A stretch of 64,000 bases of DNA from Parapristionchus giblindavisi (GCA_943737045.1 CALSFV010000204.1:1178001-1242000); one strand, 5' to 3'. Positions 27,312 through 39,364 are shown, counted from the stretch's first letter. Program-made: numbers and translations. The notes: a model not told the origin generated them from the letters alone.

Positions 27312-27844
27312 CAGGGGTGTGCGAGAAAAAAATTTCGAGAAAAATTTCTCGAATAAGATTTCTCGATTAATTTTTTCGAGAAATCCGAGAAATTTGAGAA
27401 AAATCGACAAAAATTATAAAAATTTAATAAAATGCGCTTTCATAATTTTTTATCTCTTTTCCAACAATAATAACATTTATTGATGATATCATTGCCCAAA
27501 ACAAAAAGAATAGCACTGAATACATGAAAGCTGAATATTTTTGATGTGGCAACCCACCAAGGAGATATATTAACGCTAAGAAAAATAAGAGAATTGTAGT
27601 TCTATTTGGCAATTTGCAAACAATAAGACAATGTCATGACGTAGTAAGAGCAATTTGACTCTAAAAGGGAATTTATTAAGCACATATTTCACTGTTAATA
27701 GAAATTTAAATCTATTTCAAATTTTAAGTTTTTCTCGAATTTCTCGAATAAAAATCGAGAAATTTCTCGACGAGAAATTTTCTCGAAAAAAGTCGAGAAA
27801 TCGAGAAATTCGAGAAATCGAGAAACGAGAAATGCACACCCCTG
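27312..27844. mobile_element. hAT-type MITE (533 bp) with 8-bp target duplication GTACGAAC
   Basis: The ends are CAGGGGTGTGC and GCACACCCCTG, flanked on both sides by GTACGAAC (27304-27311 and 27845-27852). CAGGGGTG-type ends and an 8-bp duplication are diagnostic of the hAT superfamily. Inside, both arms are packed with TTTCTCGA/TCGAGAAA words that can form many nested hairpins. No transposase is present. Confidence 0.93.
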
Positions 27845-27852
27845 GTACGAAC

Positions 27853-28570
27853 CTTCAATAAATTGCTCTATTTATTTTTAAGCGACTGAAATAATAAGTA
27901 TAAAGAGGAACTACCGCGGTAGGTTGAGAAGGCTATTGTAGATCGATGTTCTTTCTCATCGATCAAGTCGTTAATCTTTAGCTTTGCTATCTATCCGCAT
28001 TATAAAGTTATTAAATAATCATTTCAAATGATTCATCACATTCTTTCTCTCTGTCTATCATTCACATGTATATAACCTTTGGTCAAATTGTACGAAAGAG
28101 CCATAAAAATATAATAAAACTAAGAGTAAGTTTATGAGCAAGTGTAGAAAAAATAGAGGGAGAAGGAGATAGATTGCGAAAGATACACAGAGAGATTAAG
28201 TAATTTCAAACAGAAAAAACATGAATACAGCATTGTGGGACGTGAAAGAGAAAGATGGTGGCGGAAAATGGTCGAGAAAGGAAGGGGAACAATGATAGAT
28301 AAACACTATCGATGGTAGATCACTTTACACTCGATTTCCTTTCTTTCTCGGTACTCTCTTCCTAACACGTAGTCACTCACACTCTCTGTTATGTCTCTTG
28401 TCTCTCTTATCTCTCTTGTCTCTCCACTCTGATCAAAGAACCATAACACAATCGGAGATACTGCAGCTATCGCTCATCATCCTTTTGGCTCCCCGCCCAC
28501 TACCCGTCTGAATAGTGTATTCATATGTGGAAAAAAGTTAACAACGCACGAATAAAGAAACAAAGAGTTC
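27853..28570. other. No gene seen
   Basis: AT-rich DNA with purine/pyrimidine-skewed stretches (GAGAGATTAAG, then TCTCTTGTCTCTCTTATC at about 28390-28430). No spliced or long open frame is convincing. Confidence 0.5.
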
Positions 28571-28572
28571 AA

Positions 28573-28775
28573 TATTATAGAATTTAGAACAGTCGGAACA
28601 TTGCAAATTCCGCTACAAGGGACGATTTTGCCGTCGAAGCCACTCGATAGTCCGAAAATTTCGTTGCGCGCTTTAACTTTGTGCAGTTTCTTTTTTTTTT
28701 CTTTTTTTCAAGGGAGTGTGCTTTATCATGTTGTAATTTGCACGGAGTATGAAAAACTTTGGTAATTCTATAATA
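28573..28775. mobile_element. MITE with TATTATAGAATT ends, copy 2
   Basis: The same ends and subterminal words (GAACAnTnCAAATTCCGCT) as the copy at 17435-17725, with a shorter, diverged centre. Confidence 0.65.
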
Positions 28776-29431
28776 GAGAGTACATAATATCGATTGGCGT
28801 CTCTACTGTGATGTTATGTTTCATTTGCGACACGGACGCACGATGTCTTCACGTAACGCGTGACGAATCCGTTCAGGTTTTGAGTGTATTGGGTCTCGAG
28901 TATAAAACACTGATGGGTTACAAAAAATAACTGTTACAGGTTACGGTAGTCAACGATTATTGATCGTCAAATATTTACGTCGAAAAATGAAATTTCTCAA
29001 AAATTCAACCGATCAGGCTCAAACTCGACCAGTTGTTAAATCTCCCTTGTCCTAATAGCTATGCCAAGTTTGGAGCCTATAGCTTTACTGAACACTGAGA
29101 TAAATAGGTAAATATGAGGTAAATATGTTCTTTCTGCCTAACTTCATTGATGCCGGAAATTACGATTTGCTCACAAAAATGAATTAGCTCGAATCGCCTT
29201 CACAGTCTTTATTCACATACTACACTCCAAGCATCGATTTTGCTTTGCATGCGTGGTTGCAATATAATGGACACAAAAAATAATTTGCAAAAGGTCCTTT
29301 CATTTTCATATTACATACTACTTATTTGAACACAATGCGATTATCATAACCATTATACTATTCAACATTCAAATTACTTCATTTATCGACATAAAAACCT
29401 CGTAGATCGGTCATTCTTCACATTTTTCGTC
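28776..29431. other. Intergenic DNA upstream of the sperm protein gene
   Basis: It contains a scrap of the GGTTACGGTAGTC repeat (about 28940) and otherwise unique AT-rich DNA. GATA-type words occur in the last 100 bp before the start (TTATCA near 29342, TTATCG near 29378). In Caenorhabditis, GATA sites drive sperm-protein genes, so these are plausible promoter elements, but this is inference. Confidence 0.35.
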
Positions 29432-30003
29432 ATGGCTCAGTCAGTACCTCCTGGAGATATCGCCACCCAACCCGGCAGCAAGATCGTCTTTAATGCTCCA
29501 TATGATGACAAGCACACCTACCACATCAAGGTAAGTCTTGTGGTTTTAAGATGTTAAGGTCTTAAGGTCTCGGAGTATTATTAAACGTTTAAATTTAAGT
29601 TTGTTAGGGTGCCATGTTATGCTAAAACGATATCAATATTATTTAGGTGACCAACTCCTCTGCTCGCCGTATCGGATGGGCCTTCAAGACCACCAACATG
29701 AAGAGACTCGGTGTCGACCCCGGATCAGGAGTTCTTGACCCCAAGGAGAACGCCCTCATTGCTGTCTCATGCGACGCCTTCGCCTACGGACAGGAGGTAC
29801 TATTCTTTTCCTATCCTTTTCATATATTTATGATTATGATGATTCTATTGATCATTTCTTCCATTCAGGACACCAACAACGACCGTATCACCATCGAGTG
29901 GACCAACACCCCCGATGGAGCCGCCAAGCAATTCCGTCGTGAATGGTTCCAGGGAGACGGTATGGTTCGCAGAAAGAACCTCCCCATCGAGTACAATCCT
30001 TGA
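29432..30003 (+). CDS. msp: Major sperm protein (MSP)
   Basis: Three exons, 29432-29530, 29647-29796 and 29869-30003, give a 127-residue protein, the usual length for nematode MSP. It begins [10 protein letters not shown], carries [20 protein letters not shown] and [20 protein letters not shown], and ends [11 protein letters not shown] is a single immunoglobulin-like beta-sandwich that dimerises and polymerises into the fibres that drive amoeboid sperm crawling; released MSP also signals oocyte maturation. All splice sites are canonical (GTAAGT/TTTAG, GTACTA/TTCAG). Some positions differ from the most conserved MSPs ([29 protein letters not shown]), so it may be a diverged family member. Expression is expected in the male germ line. 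The gene stands alone here, though MSP genes often occur in clusters. Confidence 0.97.
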
Positions 30004-30009
30004 AGGAAA

Positions 30010-30437
30010 AAATGTGATAAATGAGTATTTTCATGTCAGTTTTGTTGTGCATTACATGAATAACTGGCACTACTTCAGAACAAGGGACCAGAACACCGGG
30101 CAAGTCCAAAAGGACAAAAAAAAACAAAAATAACTCAAGTTTAAAGAAAATGTTTTGAACTGGCTTAACTGCATAAGTAAGGGCAGGGGGGATCGTTCAC
30201 AATTTCTTATTCTTCCGTATCTATTCGAGAAAACGGTACAACTTGAACTTTTTTTTGAAGTACATGAAACCGACGAAAACGTTGTTGTCTTCCATTAGCA
30301 CAGTTTGACAGCAGGAAGTTCACCTGAAACATTCCAAAATCTTCTAGGGGAAGATTTGACAGTATGTTGATGGAATAAGAGTCGAAGGAAGAGTGTAGTC
30401 AAACCGACCCCACCGCAGACCGAAATGCAGAACTTTC
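30010..30437. other. 3' flank of the sperm protein gene, no further gene seen
   Basis: No canonical AATAAA appears close after the stop; a purine run follows at about 30115. Short frames on both strands lack splice or homology support. Confidence 0.4.
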
Positions 30438-30535
30438 TTATAGGGAGCGTGACCTTTCTCAATGGTCTCTTCATTGTGCACACTATTTTTCTGTTCTCTA
30501 ACAACGAGAGAGTGTAGACTAGAGACCGTCAAATA
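30438..30535. mobile_element. Family 1 MITE, right end decayed
   Basis: TATAGGGAGCGTGACCTTTC matches the family 1 end. The interior CTGTTCTCTAACAACGAGAG is conserved, while the far end (ACCGTCAAAT) has lost the AGGGAGCG complement. Confidence 0.65.
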
Positions 30536-30774
30536 CATATTGAAAGTCATATTTAAATGAGGGAGGCAATTGGCCAATCTCCTTTCCTTTGTTATGCTTT
30601 TCATTTTCATTTCTTGACATAAGTTCAATCGGCTGCTATCTCATTCTCCCTCAATGGTGCGTGGTGAAAATGCGTTTGGCCAAACTCATCTTGGAAGGCA
30701 TATATAGCCGTCTCTCGAAGTCATTCGCATATCCCGATATGACTTACTAGGGAAGTCAGCGGAGTCAGTCCGAG

Positions 30775-31260
30775 CGTTCGGGATGAGACATACACCATTC
30801 GATAGGTCTCCAAAAAGAAGAACTTTTTTCTATTGACCATTTTTCCTGAGGACTCCTGGGCCCCGAGATATTTGCATATTCCCTTCTCGTTTTCTGTTGA
30901 ACGAACAACCAGTCTCTTGGCTCTTCGAAGAGAAGAAGTGGTGGCCGAGTGAGTAAGAGCCTTGTCTCAAAATCTATGAAAAAAATCTAATCATATGCTT
31001 CCATTACTTTTTTCCAGTGCCACCATCGTTAGTGGAATACGAGCAAAATATTTTGAGACAAGGCCATTTTACCACTCGGCCACCACTTACTCTCTTCGAA
31101 GAGCCAAGAGACTGGTTGTTCGTTCAACAGAAAACGGGAAGGGAATATGCATATATCTCGGCGCCCAGGAGTCCTCAGGAAAAATAGTCAATAGAAAAAG
31201 TTTTGCTTTTTTGGAGACCTATCGAATGGTGTATGTCTCATCCCGAACGCCCGGACGCCC
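30775..31260. repeat. 0.49 kb palindrome with tRNA-like GTGGCCGAGTG words
   Basis: The arms 30775-30980 and 31050-31260 are inverted copies around a centre near 31015. Near the centre each arm reads GGTGGCCGAGTG..., which resembles the A-box region of Leu/Ser tRNAs, but no T-arm or acceptor stem follows. Two-way sequence differences show it is not a sequencing artefact. Confidence 0.85.
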
Positions 31261-31262
31261 TG

Positions 31263-31454
31263 AAGCTTTCATTGGCTCGATATAATGATGTGCGCCTTGC
31301 AAGAGGCGTCTCTCAATTCCGCACGCTATCTCGCACTCTCGGGAGAGGCGAGAGAGCGTGCGGAAATGAGAGAGCGAAGAGGGAGCGCGCGGCATTGAGA
31401 CGTAAACAACTCCTGATGCTGACGCAGATCATTATATCGAGCCAATGAAAGCTT
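31263..31454. mobile_element. Foldback MITE next to the palindrome
   Basis: The ends AGCTTTCATTGGCTCGATAT and the inverse of it enclose 190 bp. The inner part is a second GC-rich hairpin (GCACGCTATCTCGC ... GCGAGAGAGCGTGC). No target duplication is clear. Confidence 0.75.
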
Positions 31455-31983
31455 TCTCGACGGAGATAAGGGCTCAAAATATATCGTTGGAATCCTCTCG
31501 CCACGCCGGTTCGAACTGTCATACTCGCTAGGCTCGCAAACGTCTCAATCAAAATTTCCAATAATCGACTTTTGGAACATTTTCAAAACAAATGAAGTAG
31601 ACAGCCATCATCGCCATCGAATTCTGCCCCAGGAGCCCAATTTTCATACCTCTAGCTCAACCACGGATCGAGAACGGCTTGAAAACGTGATGCTACCGTA
31701 ATCCCGCCCAAGCGTTGCGGGACCACTGGAGCCAAAATGACTATGCACATCTTCATCAGCGAGGTCGATAACCCCTATACACAAGTTTTGAGGGTATTAA
31801 ATTTTTTGGCCTGTGCCAACCCTCCCCCAGATTTCTCCGACTCTTACACAAACGGCCTCTTATGCAAATTTATAATAAATATTTATCAGTTGTTAATTAT
31901 CATTACAATATAAGATTAGTGTAATTGCTATGTCGATTTGGATATTATGAATTAATATGTATATTGTATAATCGATCATTGAT

Positions 31984-33000
31984 TCACTCCCCCTCTGCTT
32001 CGATAACACCTGATCTTTCCTTATCCTTAGCCTCGCGTTTCTGAAAATACTAGAGTATGATGCATTAGACCAATCAGAATTACAAGTCTAAGTCCAGTTG
32101 GTTCAATTAATCCATCAACAGTAGTGAGAAGTCCTCGTAGAGTATTTTGAAGTCCCGATAATAGACCATCGACAGAACTAGCCACAGGACCAGTTTCACG
32201 TTTCTAAAATACATTTAAAAAAAATTGTGATCAATAATTCGAGAAGCTTTATTTCAAACAGAATATAATTCCAGTTTTTAATATAGAGCTTACCAATCTA
32301 AGTCCAGTTCGTTCAATCAAACCATCTACTGTTGATAGAAGTCCTTGAACAGTATTTCGAAGTCCCGATAATAGACCATCGACTGTACCACCCACAACGG
32401 CCGATTGACGTTTCTGATTATTTAGATAATTTGTATAGATCTGGTTAATAAGTTGTATTAACAGAACGAAGACTCACAGCTCTCAATGTCTTTGGTTTGA
32501 TAAGATCATCAATCGAACCCAATAGAGATTGTAGAGTTTTATCTAATCCAATTAGAAGTTCATCAACTGCTTCACTTACAGGTCCTTCTTCTCGTTTCTT
32601 AATCAATAATCATGGAATTGTACTCAAAAAGATTAAATTCATTAATTTGACAAACCACTCGTTGTTCAAGTTGTACGATTCCATGAGAACGATGTACATT
32701 ATTGATCGGTTCTTTCAGATCTCCAATAACATTGTCTACAGTTTTCTATAAATGATGTAGAGGTTAATTATTTTAACGGGTGACTTTTCTGACAATGAAT
32801 GTTTTTATACAATGCATATCAATAAATATTAACAGAATATATGACGTATTCGTCGAGTTTTCATTCAAAAACTCGAAGAAACAAAGAGTTTTTGAAATAA
32901 GTTTTTAAGAGATGATGACAATAATAAAACTCACTACAGAATCGATAGAAGAAACCAGAGAAACGATGAATAAAGTGAGGATGGATGTTGAAGTCATCAT
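31984..33000 (-). CDS. Secreted protein of KR-bounded 40-residue exon repeats (190 aa)
   Basis: Six exons join in phase 0: 33000-32935 (signal peptide MMTSTSILTLFIVSLVSS), 32745-32656, 32597-32478, 32413-32294, 32213-32094 and 32040-31984. Exons 3, 4 and 5 are each exactly 120 nt and encode homologous 40-residue units that begin with Lys-Arg and contain VDGLLSGLxNT and GLLxTVDGLIExTGLRL. The last exon also begins KRE. KR at each unit boundary is the recognition site of furin/kex2-type convertases, so the product could be cut into 38-residue amphipathic helical peptides. The protein lacks cysteine apart from none in the units. I recognise no family. Unit duplication by exon copying is clear, because intron positions and phases are identical. 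The alternative is an uncleaved helical repeat protein. Confidence 0.85.
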
Positions 33001-33427
33001 AAAAGTTAATTCACAATAGACTGATGATTCCCATCGTTACAACATTTATATACATATAAATTTGAATAATCGCCCACGCTTATTTTTCGGAAGTTGTTAA
33101 AGTGCAAGATTATATCTATTTTCAGAAAGTATAATACAATCATTCTTGTTTTGATTGAATTATGAAAATCAAAGAGGTATTGACCATTGTGAGGATTCAA
33201 TCATATTACTTCATTTCGTTATGGTTCATCATTATGCATTGATAATTGAATGATAACACAAATATCACACTTTCTGTGAGTATTCACAAAAGTTTGTATC
33301 AATGTCAAAGCATATATGATTTAACATTTTTATCTGGCAAAATAATGTACAGTAACAGAACAATAATAATCTAACAGAAATGCATAAAATTACTCAATAT
33401 GTATAAAAATCAGTTGCAATCAAAATC

Positions 33428-35549
33428 CTATAGAATATCAAAGGATGGATTGGATTTCAGAGCAGCATAAAGTTGATCATTTCTCACAAATCTTTTCGAT
33501 TGTCTTTTACATTTTTTGAGGTAAACTCTCTTTGACTTGGATAATATTCCTGGTTTGGTAATCATAACCGAGAGGGGTTTAGAATTGACTTCATCTTCAA
33601 CTTCACTTTTATGTAGTATACCATTAGACATAGATGCACTAAGTACCCAAAGTCCATTTAATTTTTGAGGTATAGAGAATTCAGTAACTGATTTATTGTC
33701 AATAGATCTCGTATGAAAGTTTATTTCAATCCTTGGATTGTGTGATAGAGCATAGACAAAGGAAGAGTGCACTTGGTGAACCTATAAGGCGACTTTTACT
33801 AATCGAATTAATCTATTTCATTTGTTACAGATGGACGTTTACTAATTATGAAGAGTACGAACCTTCAACTCCTTCATTAGCGATAGACAATTCATTACAG
33901 TTCTCATCGAGGAATCGATACGACCGAATTTACAACAGAGGCGATCATAAGGAGAGGCAATTGAGATGAAAGACTGAACTTTGTGTTATTTAAATGTTTT
34001 AAAATTAGTCTATCAATGAACAAAAAAAACAGTTCGTATAGGTAAAGGTTATATACCGTGAACACATTTAATATTAATAATGAGTCTCAAGATTTTTTTG
34101 CACCACAAAGTATTTTCATATCTCATTAGATAATTTAAAATTTATTGTATATATTATATTATATGTTATACAAACCTTGACCAATCTTTGTACACCTTGG
34201 ATAGTAAATGATGTATCAACATTATTGAAATGAATGAACGGAGGCTGTATACCACTAGCTGCCCATTTAACCAATGTTCGATCAGTTAAGAGAGGAAAAC
34301 TATAAAGATCAAAGATCAATGATATATTTTGAAAGATTTTAAAACAAAAACCAAGTTGGGATAGGAAACAACTACCTTTGCCACATTCCATCCTTTGTCC
34401 CTACAGTAACATCTGTTATTTGTTTATTTATAGAAAAGAATTCATCAGATATTATCTGTTCGTCCTGGAAATATGATTATTTAATTATTTTTTTATTCTC
34501 ATTTATAATTAAAATGAGAAAATTCAGGGACTATTCATCAAATGTTCTATCAGAAAACAAAATTACATCAAAGACGCATCCGAAGAAGGAAATGGATTCC
34601 ACTTGAAGATTCTTTATTATGCAACGGAATTTAGAAGGACTAAAATGTGATGATTATACGAGAATTGATTTATTGAATAATTTAATTTGATAACTGACCT
34701 AGCAGCAATATTTGCATCATCAAATACAATCTTCTTCAACTTACGTACTCCGGTATAAAGAGATTTCAGTACCTGTAAGGAATAAGTTTAAGATTGATCT
34801 TTGATCTTTGAACTTTGATCGCTGATCATTCTTCCGAGAGTACTTGGTTTACCGATGTTGAAATCATGTCTAAATAATTACTCACCTTGTCAGTTACACG
34901 ACCATGAAGGGTCAAAGTAGAAGAAGAAGATGATGAAGAATCATTTAGAACCGAAGGAAGAAGAGAAAGCTGAAAAGATCAAAGATTAATTGTTTGACAT
35001 AAAGAATTGACTATTCACATCAGCTTCTTTGTTGATCGTATTAGTGGCGAACGTTCTTTTAGCAGTTGTATTTCTCATACGAAAAGCGTTGAACCGACGA
35101 TAGAGAGGATTCTGAAGAATAATGGAATTAATCGGACATCACACCACTTGCTATATTTCGTTAGAATTGAATTCAAATAGTTTTTAAAAAAACCGAATTA
35201 TATTGAAAAGACTGACCTGTCTCGTACTTTTTCTGTTCGATCCAAAAGAAGAATGTCCTGGTCGTTGTTTCGTAAGAGATACAGGAAGAATTGCATTGTT
35301 TTTAAGATGTTTGGATGAAGAAATTGATTGGGAATCTTGAATTAACTTAGGGACTGGAGGAACCAATGATTTCGTTTTTACTCTTTTGCCCATAATGAAG
35401 GCAATAGACCTCTTCTTCTTCTCAGATGATCTACTATCACTGGATTCAGATTGAGAACCGGAGGGTGTATCCGGTAATAAGACAGCTGTGGAGGAATCCG
35501 GAAAGGAACGGAGATGACGAAACTTCTTGAGAAATCGAAGAAGAGTCAT
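33428..35549 (-). CDS. Seven-exon gene of unknown function (about 380 aa)
   Basis: The start at 35549 (MTLLRFLKKFRHLRSFPDSS) opens a first exon to about 35219 that is Ser/Lys-rich and basic. Exons follow near 35113-35022 (NPLYRRFNAFRMRN), 34971-34888 (LSLLPSVLNDSS), 34773-34699 (VLKSLYTGVRKLKKIVFDDA), 34467-34379 (DEQIISDEFFSINKQITDVT), 34355-34189 (FPLLTDRTLVKWAASG, then GVQRL) and 33783-33428 (VHQVHSSFVYALSHNPRIEI to the stop). Phases join where checked. There is no signal peptide or membrane segment. The N-terminus is basic with a Ser-rich stretch, which could be a targeting or disordered region. I do not recognise the conserved-looking part (LNGLWVLSASMSNG). Neighbours share no obvious function. 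Confidence 0.7.
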
Positions 35550-35689
35550 TGTGAAGAGAATGGAGATGAAATGGAGAGTAGAATGAATGAAAGGACGAAT
35601 GTATGTTCAATGATGGACCAAAAATGGAGTGAAGTGATAGTGGGTTGTAGACTAATGTAAGTTGTAAATGTCCATAGTTCATATTCGTC

Positions 35690-36590
35690 TATTGGGTGAG
35701 ATTATGGATGTGCTTGAGACGGAAAGACCACTAATACGATCTATGACCAATGGGTAGAGTTCGATTGAAGGAGAGGGAGGGGTGAGACGAAGAAGTGGAA
35801 GAAGATTAGCCACAGGTAATGCTATTTTAATAGTCTAATCTTTAAAAAGACTGTATGAGATTTTATGATAATAGAAATATTATTTACATTGACAATTTTG
35901 TTCAATAAAACTAACTACATCTATGAACTCGTTTTACGGCGAAATGATGTCTTTATCGAGGATATAGTACACACAATTGAATCTTTAATAGAACAATTTC
36001 TCTATAATAACCTAATAAGCGATTTTAATATAGATATTTACTATGTGTAGCCAATGGAGTGGAAGCTATTCATGTTCTAATAAGCGATTTCGTTTTTAAA
36101 AAATCCTTCTTCATTGTCTATAAATTAATATTTGTGCCCAATTCAGACCAAATCGTTTTTCATAACAGTTTTATGAGATAACACAAGATATTATAGACAT
36201 GCACATATATCTGTAATACATCATAAAAATTGAAGAAAAAAAAAATGTTCGTTGTATATCAACATCTTACTACGTTAATATGGAGGTCCTAGTTAACCCG
36301 GGCTTTTATGACATTTTTTTCCCGTGAGAAGACTATCACTATCGTTTATAATGTCTATAATATATATAATGTTCAATTACAATTCTAGCATACATAATAC
36401 ATATTCTCTCTCTGATTCCGCCACCCATCATTGTGAAACTGTCGACACCTTTCTGTTCCTTGTCTCCCCTTACACTACATCTTCGTTGTAGCAGTTGTTC
36501 GATTGGAGATGAAAGCATTAATGGACTAGATAGAGGGGCTATCGATGAATCATTCCATTCCTCTTAGAATGCCCCATTCTCCCGTTGATC
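35690..36590. other. No gene seen
   Basis: AT-rich spacer upstream of the seven-exon gene. Only short frames without splice context are present. Confidence 0.5.
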
Positions 36591-36594
36591 TTAA

Positions 36595-36701
36595 AGGAAC
36601 ATCCCGAGCTAATTTTACTCTCCGCATTGCTCTCTCGTAGACAAAGAAAGCGAGAGAGTGTGGCCAGAGCGGAGAGTTTCAAATTAGCTTGGGGTGTCGC
36701 T
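36595..36701. mobile_element. Family 2 MITE with intact TTAA duplication
   Basis: 107 bp between TTAA at 36591-36594 and 36702-36705. The ends AGGAACATCCCGAGCTAATT and AGCTTGGGGTGTCGCT are inverted repeats. It is the best preserved family 2 copy and defines the family's ends. Confidence 0.9.
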
Positions 36702-36919
36702 TTAACTTGCACAGTTCTATTATTTACGAAAGATGAATTAGTGAATTCAATTAGAGATATGATTTCCAACCGATTAATAGAGACTCTGTGTGTCGATAAA
36801 TTTTGTGATTAATTTTTATATGGGAAACGCTTTATAGTTGATATGACACAGAGAGTCAATTTATTATATAATAGTTGAGTCATCATCCTCATCTTTGTAA
36901 TACTCCTTTTGAATACAGG

Positions 36920-37287
36920 ATGAAGTCATTTCACTTAGTCTTCTTCATTATTTCTTCATTCTGCTTGGCAGATCGTGCATTGACTAGAGAGGTAACAAAC
37001 TTTTTTCATTACCAGATCAGATCTTTTTATTTAATTAGATTTTATTTGCACTCACTTCATATTCGATATTTCAGGAACTGCTCAACATTCTCAGAGAAGA
37101 GGCCAATTTCGACCAAGCACCTTCAGGTTTTTTCTTCCTTTCCTGTTCAAAAAAATCCTTCAAAATACAATAATCGGCCTTTTTTAAAAGTCTGTCTTGT
37201 ATCTGTCTTATTTGAATCTACTGCACAGACCGGGAAATTCGCATAAATTACATTGAAGAAAAGACACCTTTGTCGAATAAATTATAA
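36920..37287 (+). CDS. Small secreted peptide precursor (60 aa)
   Basis: Three exons, 36920-36991, 37075-37126 and 37229-37287, join in phase. The product starts MKSFHLVFFIISSFCLADRA, a clear signal peptide, followed by about 40 hydrophilic residues (ELLNILREEANFDQAPS, then DREIRINYIEEKTPLSNKL). No cysteines or dibasic sites lie in the mature part. The acceptors are ATTTCAG and TGCACAG. No homologue is recognised. It lies downstream of the family 2 MITE on the strand opposite to the two genes to its left. It could be a neuropeptide-like or effector-type peptide, or chance; phase agreement across three exons argues for a gene. Confidence 0.55.
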
Positions 37288-37484
37288 CTTTGTTTCATTG
37301 TAGAGTTTGAAGAAATATTGATCATTTATTATTTATGATAAACTCTTTAATTACTTAAATGATACCGCTAAATACTGTAATCTGCTCGAACAATAAGAAA
37401 TACTTCTTTTTTTAGTTTTAAAAATACTCTTATCGCAAAAATTTCTCTTATCATAAGACAATCACGTTTTCCAACTTATAAAGA

Positions 37485-37615
37485 GTGCGAGGCGGATGCC
37501 AGGAGGGTTTGGTGGGCTGCATTAGAGAGGGTGTTCGTGTGAGATGGCATCAAATGATTGTCTCTGTCACACTCTCCACCGCGCCACCAAACCTGTCTGA
37601 GGTGCGCCGCTCTGA
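37485..37615. mobile_element. GC-rich inverted-repeat element
   Basis: GAGTGCGAGGCGGATGCCAG and GGAGGGTTTGGTGGGC on the left are mirrored by CGCGCCACCAAACCTGTCTG on the right. A small MITE is likely; no target duplication was identified. Confidence 0.5.
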
Positions 37616-38220
37616 CTAATGACTATCGTCTCATAATTATGAGATTGTGAAAACACTCCAAACAGCGCACCACAGTAATGGCAAAAGTCGCCTCAGCATC
37701 CCTTTTGCCCCGCTATTCCCATTTCCTTCGCATTTTGAACTAACGTGATTTGGAATATATTTGGAAGATAATTCTGGACGATATTTTTGTTGAGAATAAG
37801 ACTGCAACCTGTGCGACATAGAAATTTGACAAAGACGAGAGTTTTTTAATCCCAACATTTAAAAAAAAAACTAGATTTTCTCCCTCAAGTTCTTTTGAAA
37901 CGAATTTAACTGCTGAATAGGGAGAAAAAAAACCTCTCATTTTTTGTTGACATGAATAGCTGCGATTTGGTTCCTAACAAAAAGCGAGATTTTAGTTAAG
38001 AAAGTAATTTATGTGTTCACAAGAAACGCGTTACAGAATAAATAAATACAATTACGTAGATTGATGATGTACTTTCAAGGTCCGGCGCAGGGAGAGGAGG
38101 CAGGGACGAGATAGGAATCGAGAGAGTGAGAGAGTGCGAATAATTCGGTCTGTCCCGAACTATTCGTTCCGTCTGGCAGGTGTGTCGAATTCTTCGAAGG
38201 GAAGAGGAGAAAGGCGCGTC
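37616..38220. other. No gene seen; GC-rich repeat near 38080-38290
   Basis: The DNA between the MITE and copy B is unremarkable apart from an inverted GC-rich repeat (CGAATAATTCGGTCTGTCCC with GGCACGAATTATTCGCC) that invades the 3' end of copy B. Confidence 0.4.
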
Positions 38221-39156
38221 TCAATCGAATTGCCGAGAGAGAAGGGAAGCGACTGACAGGCACGAATTATTCGCCCTCGTTCCTGCAACCCTATCGCCTG
38301 GCGCTAGTGGCAACTGCAAGTCACCTTCGTAGTGCGACTCATCGTGAGGAATTGGAGGAGGCGGGCGATGTAGGAACCGCTTAACGGCCTGAAAATTGTT
38401 GATTTCTGAAAAGCAAGGGAAAAAACAATATAAAAAAGTTATGATTTGTGCATCAATAAAATATAGCTTTTATTGACGAACAAATCTCTCCAAATCGTAT
38501 TACTTAGTCATTACTGAAACGATTTATGTTCAATTTTGTAAATGTTCCCAAAGACAGGTACAAATTTCCAAATATTTCTTTTTCCCCAAAAGCATACCAG
38601 TTTGCAACCAATAATAGCCAAGAAAATGATGAATATAGAGCCAACAATTGTGATAAAGTAGATCGATTTGTTCATAATCACTATTTCATACTCATCGTTG
38701 CTATTTATTACCCACGAGTTCAGCGCCAAAAGGATCTTGGTGTATCTAAAAAATAGTAATTGGGCATAATAAATTTGTATTTTTTTAATATTTAACATGC
38801 TGTGCGATATTAGAAAAACTTGAACTTGCAAGGCGCAAATCTTCTAAAACAATTTTCGCTTGTATATTGTACACCCAAAGGGCAACGGGGTTGTGCGAGA
38901 TATCGTAACTAACGTTTCTTTCAATACTCCATCGTCTGCTTTGGACGAATTCGTTGCCACTTCAATCTAAATATCAATTCTCTTTCCAATATATTTCAGA
39001 AAGCTTACCAATACTGATTGATCCTTCCTCTGTGGTTTCTCTATCGCGTAAATCCTCAGAACATCCGATAAAGTGATGTCCCTCTATAATTCAGAATGAG
39101 GATAGATCATTAATCAATCGTAAATCAATCAAAAATCGATTCCCACGTCGCAGTTA

Positions 39157-39364
39157 CTCTGGTATTTTGCCACTTAAAGTCTACTTAAACTACGCCACAG
39201 ACTTTAAGTAGACTTTAAGTAAACTTTAAGTGGAAGAACATTTGACGAAATGCATTACAGTATACCACACCACTTTAAGTAGACTTACGTCTCACTTTAA
39301 GTTTACTTAAAGTCTACTTAAAGTGGGAAAGTTTAAGTAGACTTTAAGTGGCAAAATACCAGAG
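39157..39364. mobile_element. Family 3 MITE inserted in an exon of copy B (TA duplication)
   Basis: The ends CTCTGGTATTTTGCCACTTA and the inverse of it are exact, flanked by TA at 39155-39156 and 39365-39366. Removing the element and one TA restores the exon exactly as in copies C and D (GTCGCAGTTnTnTCCGAA), which proves both the boundaries and the 2-bp duplication. Confidence 0.95.

Noticed and set aside
33733..33969. Plus-strand frame with an acceptor before WTFTNYEEYEPSTPSLAID
   Set aside because: It looks like a terminal exon but lies in an intron of the minus-strand seven-exon gene and has no upstream exon in phase. It is kept out for lack of support, though a nested gene is not excluded.
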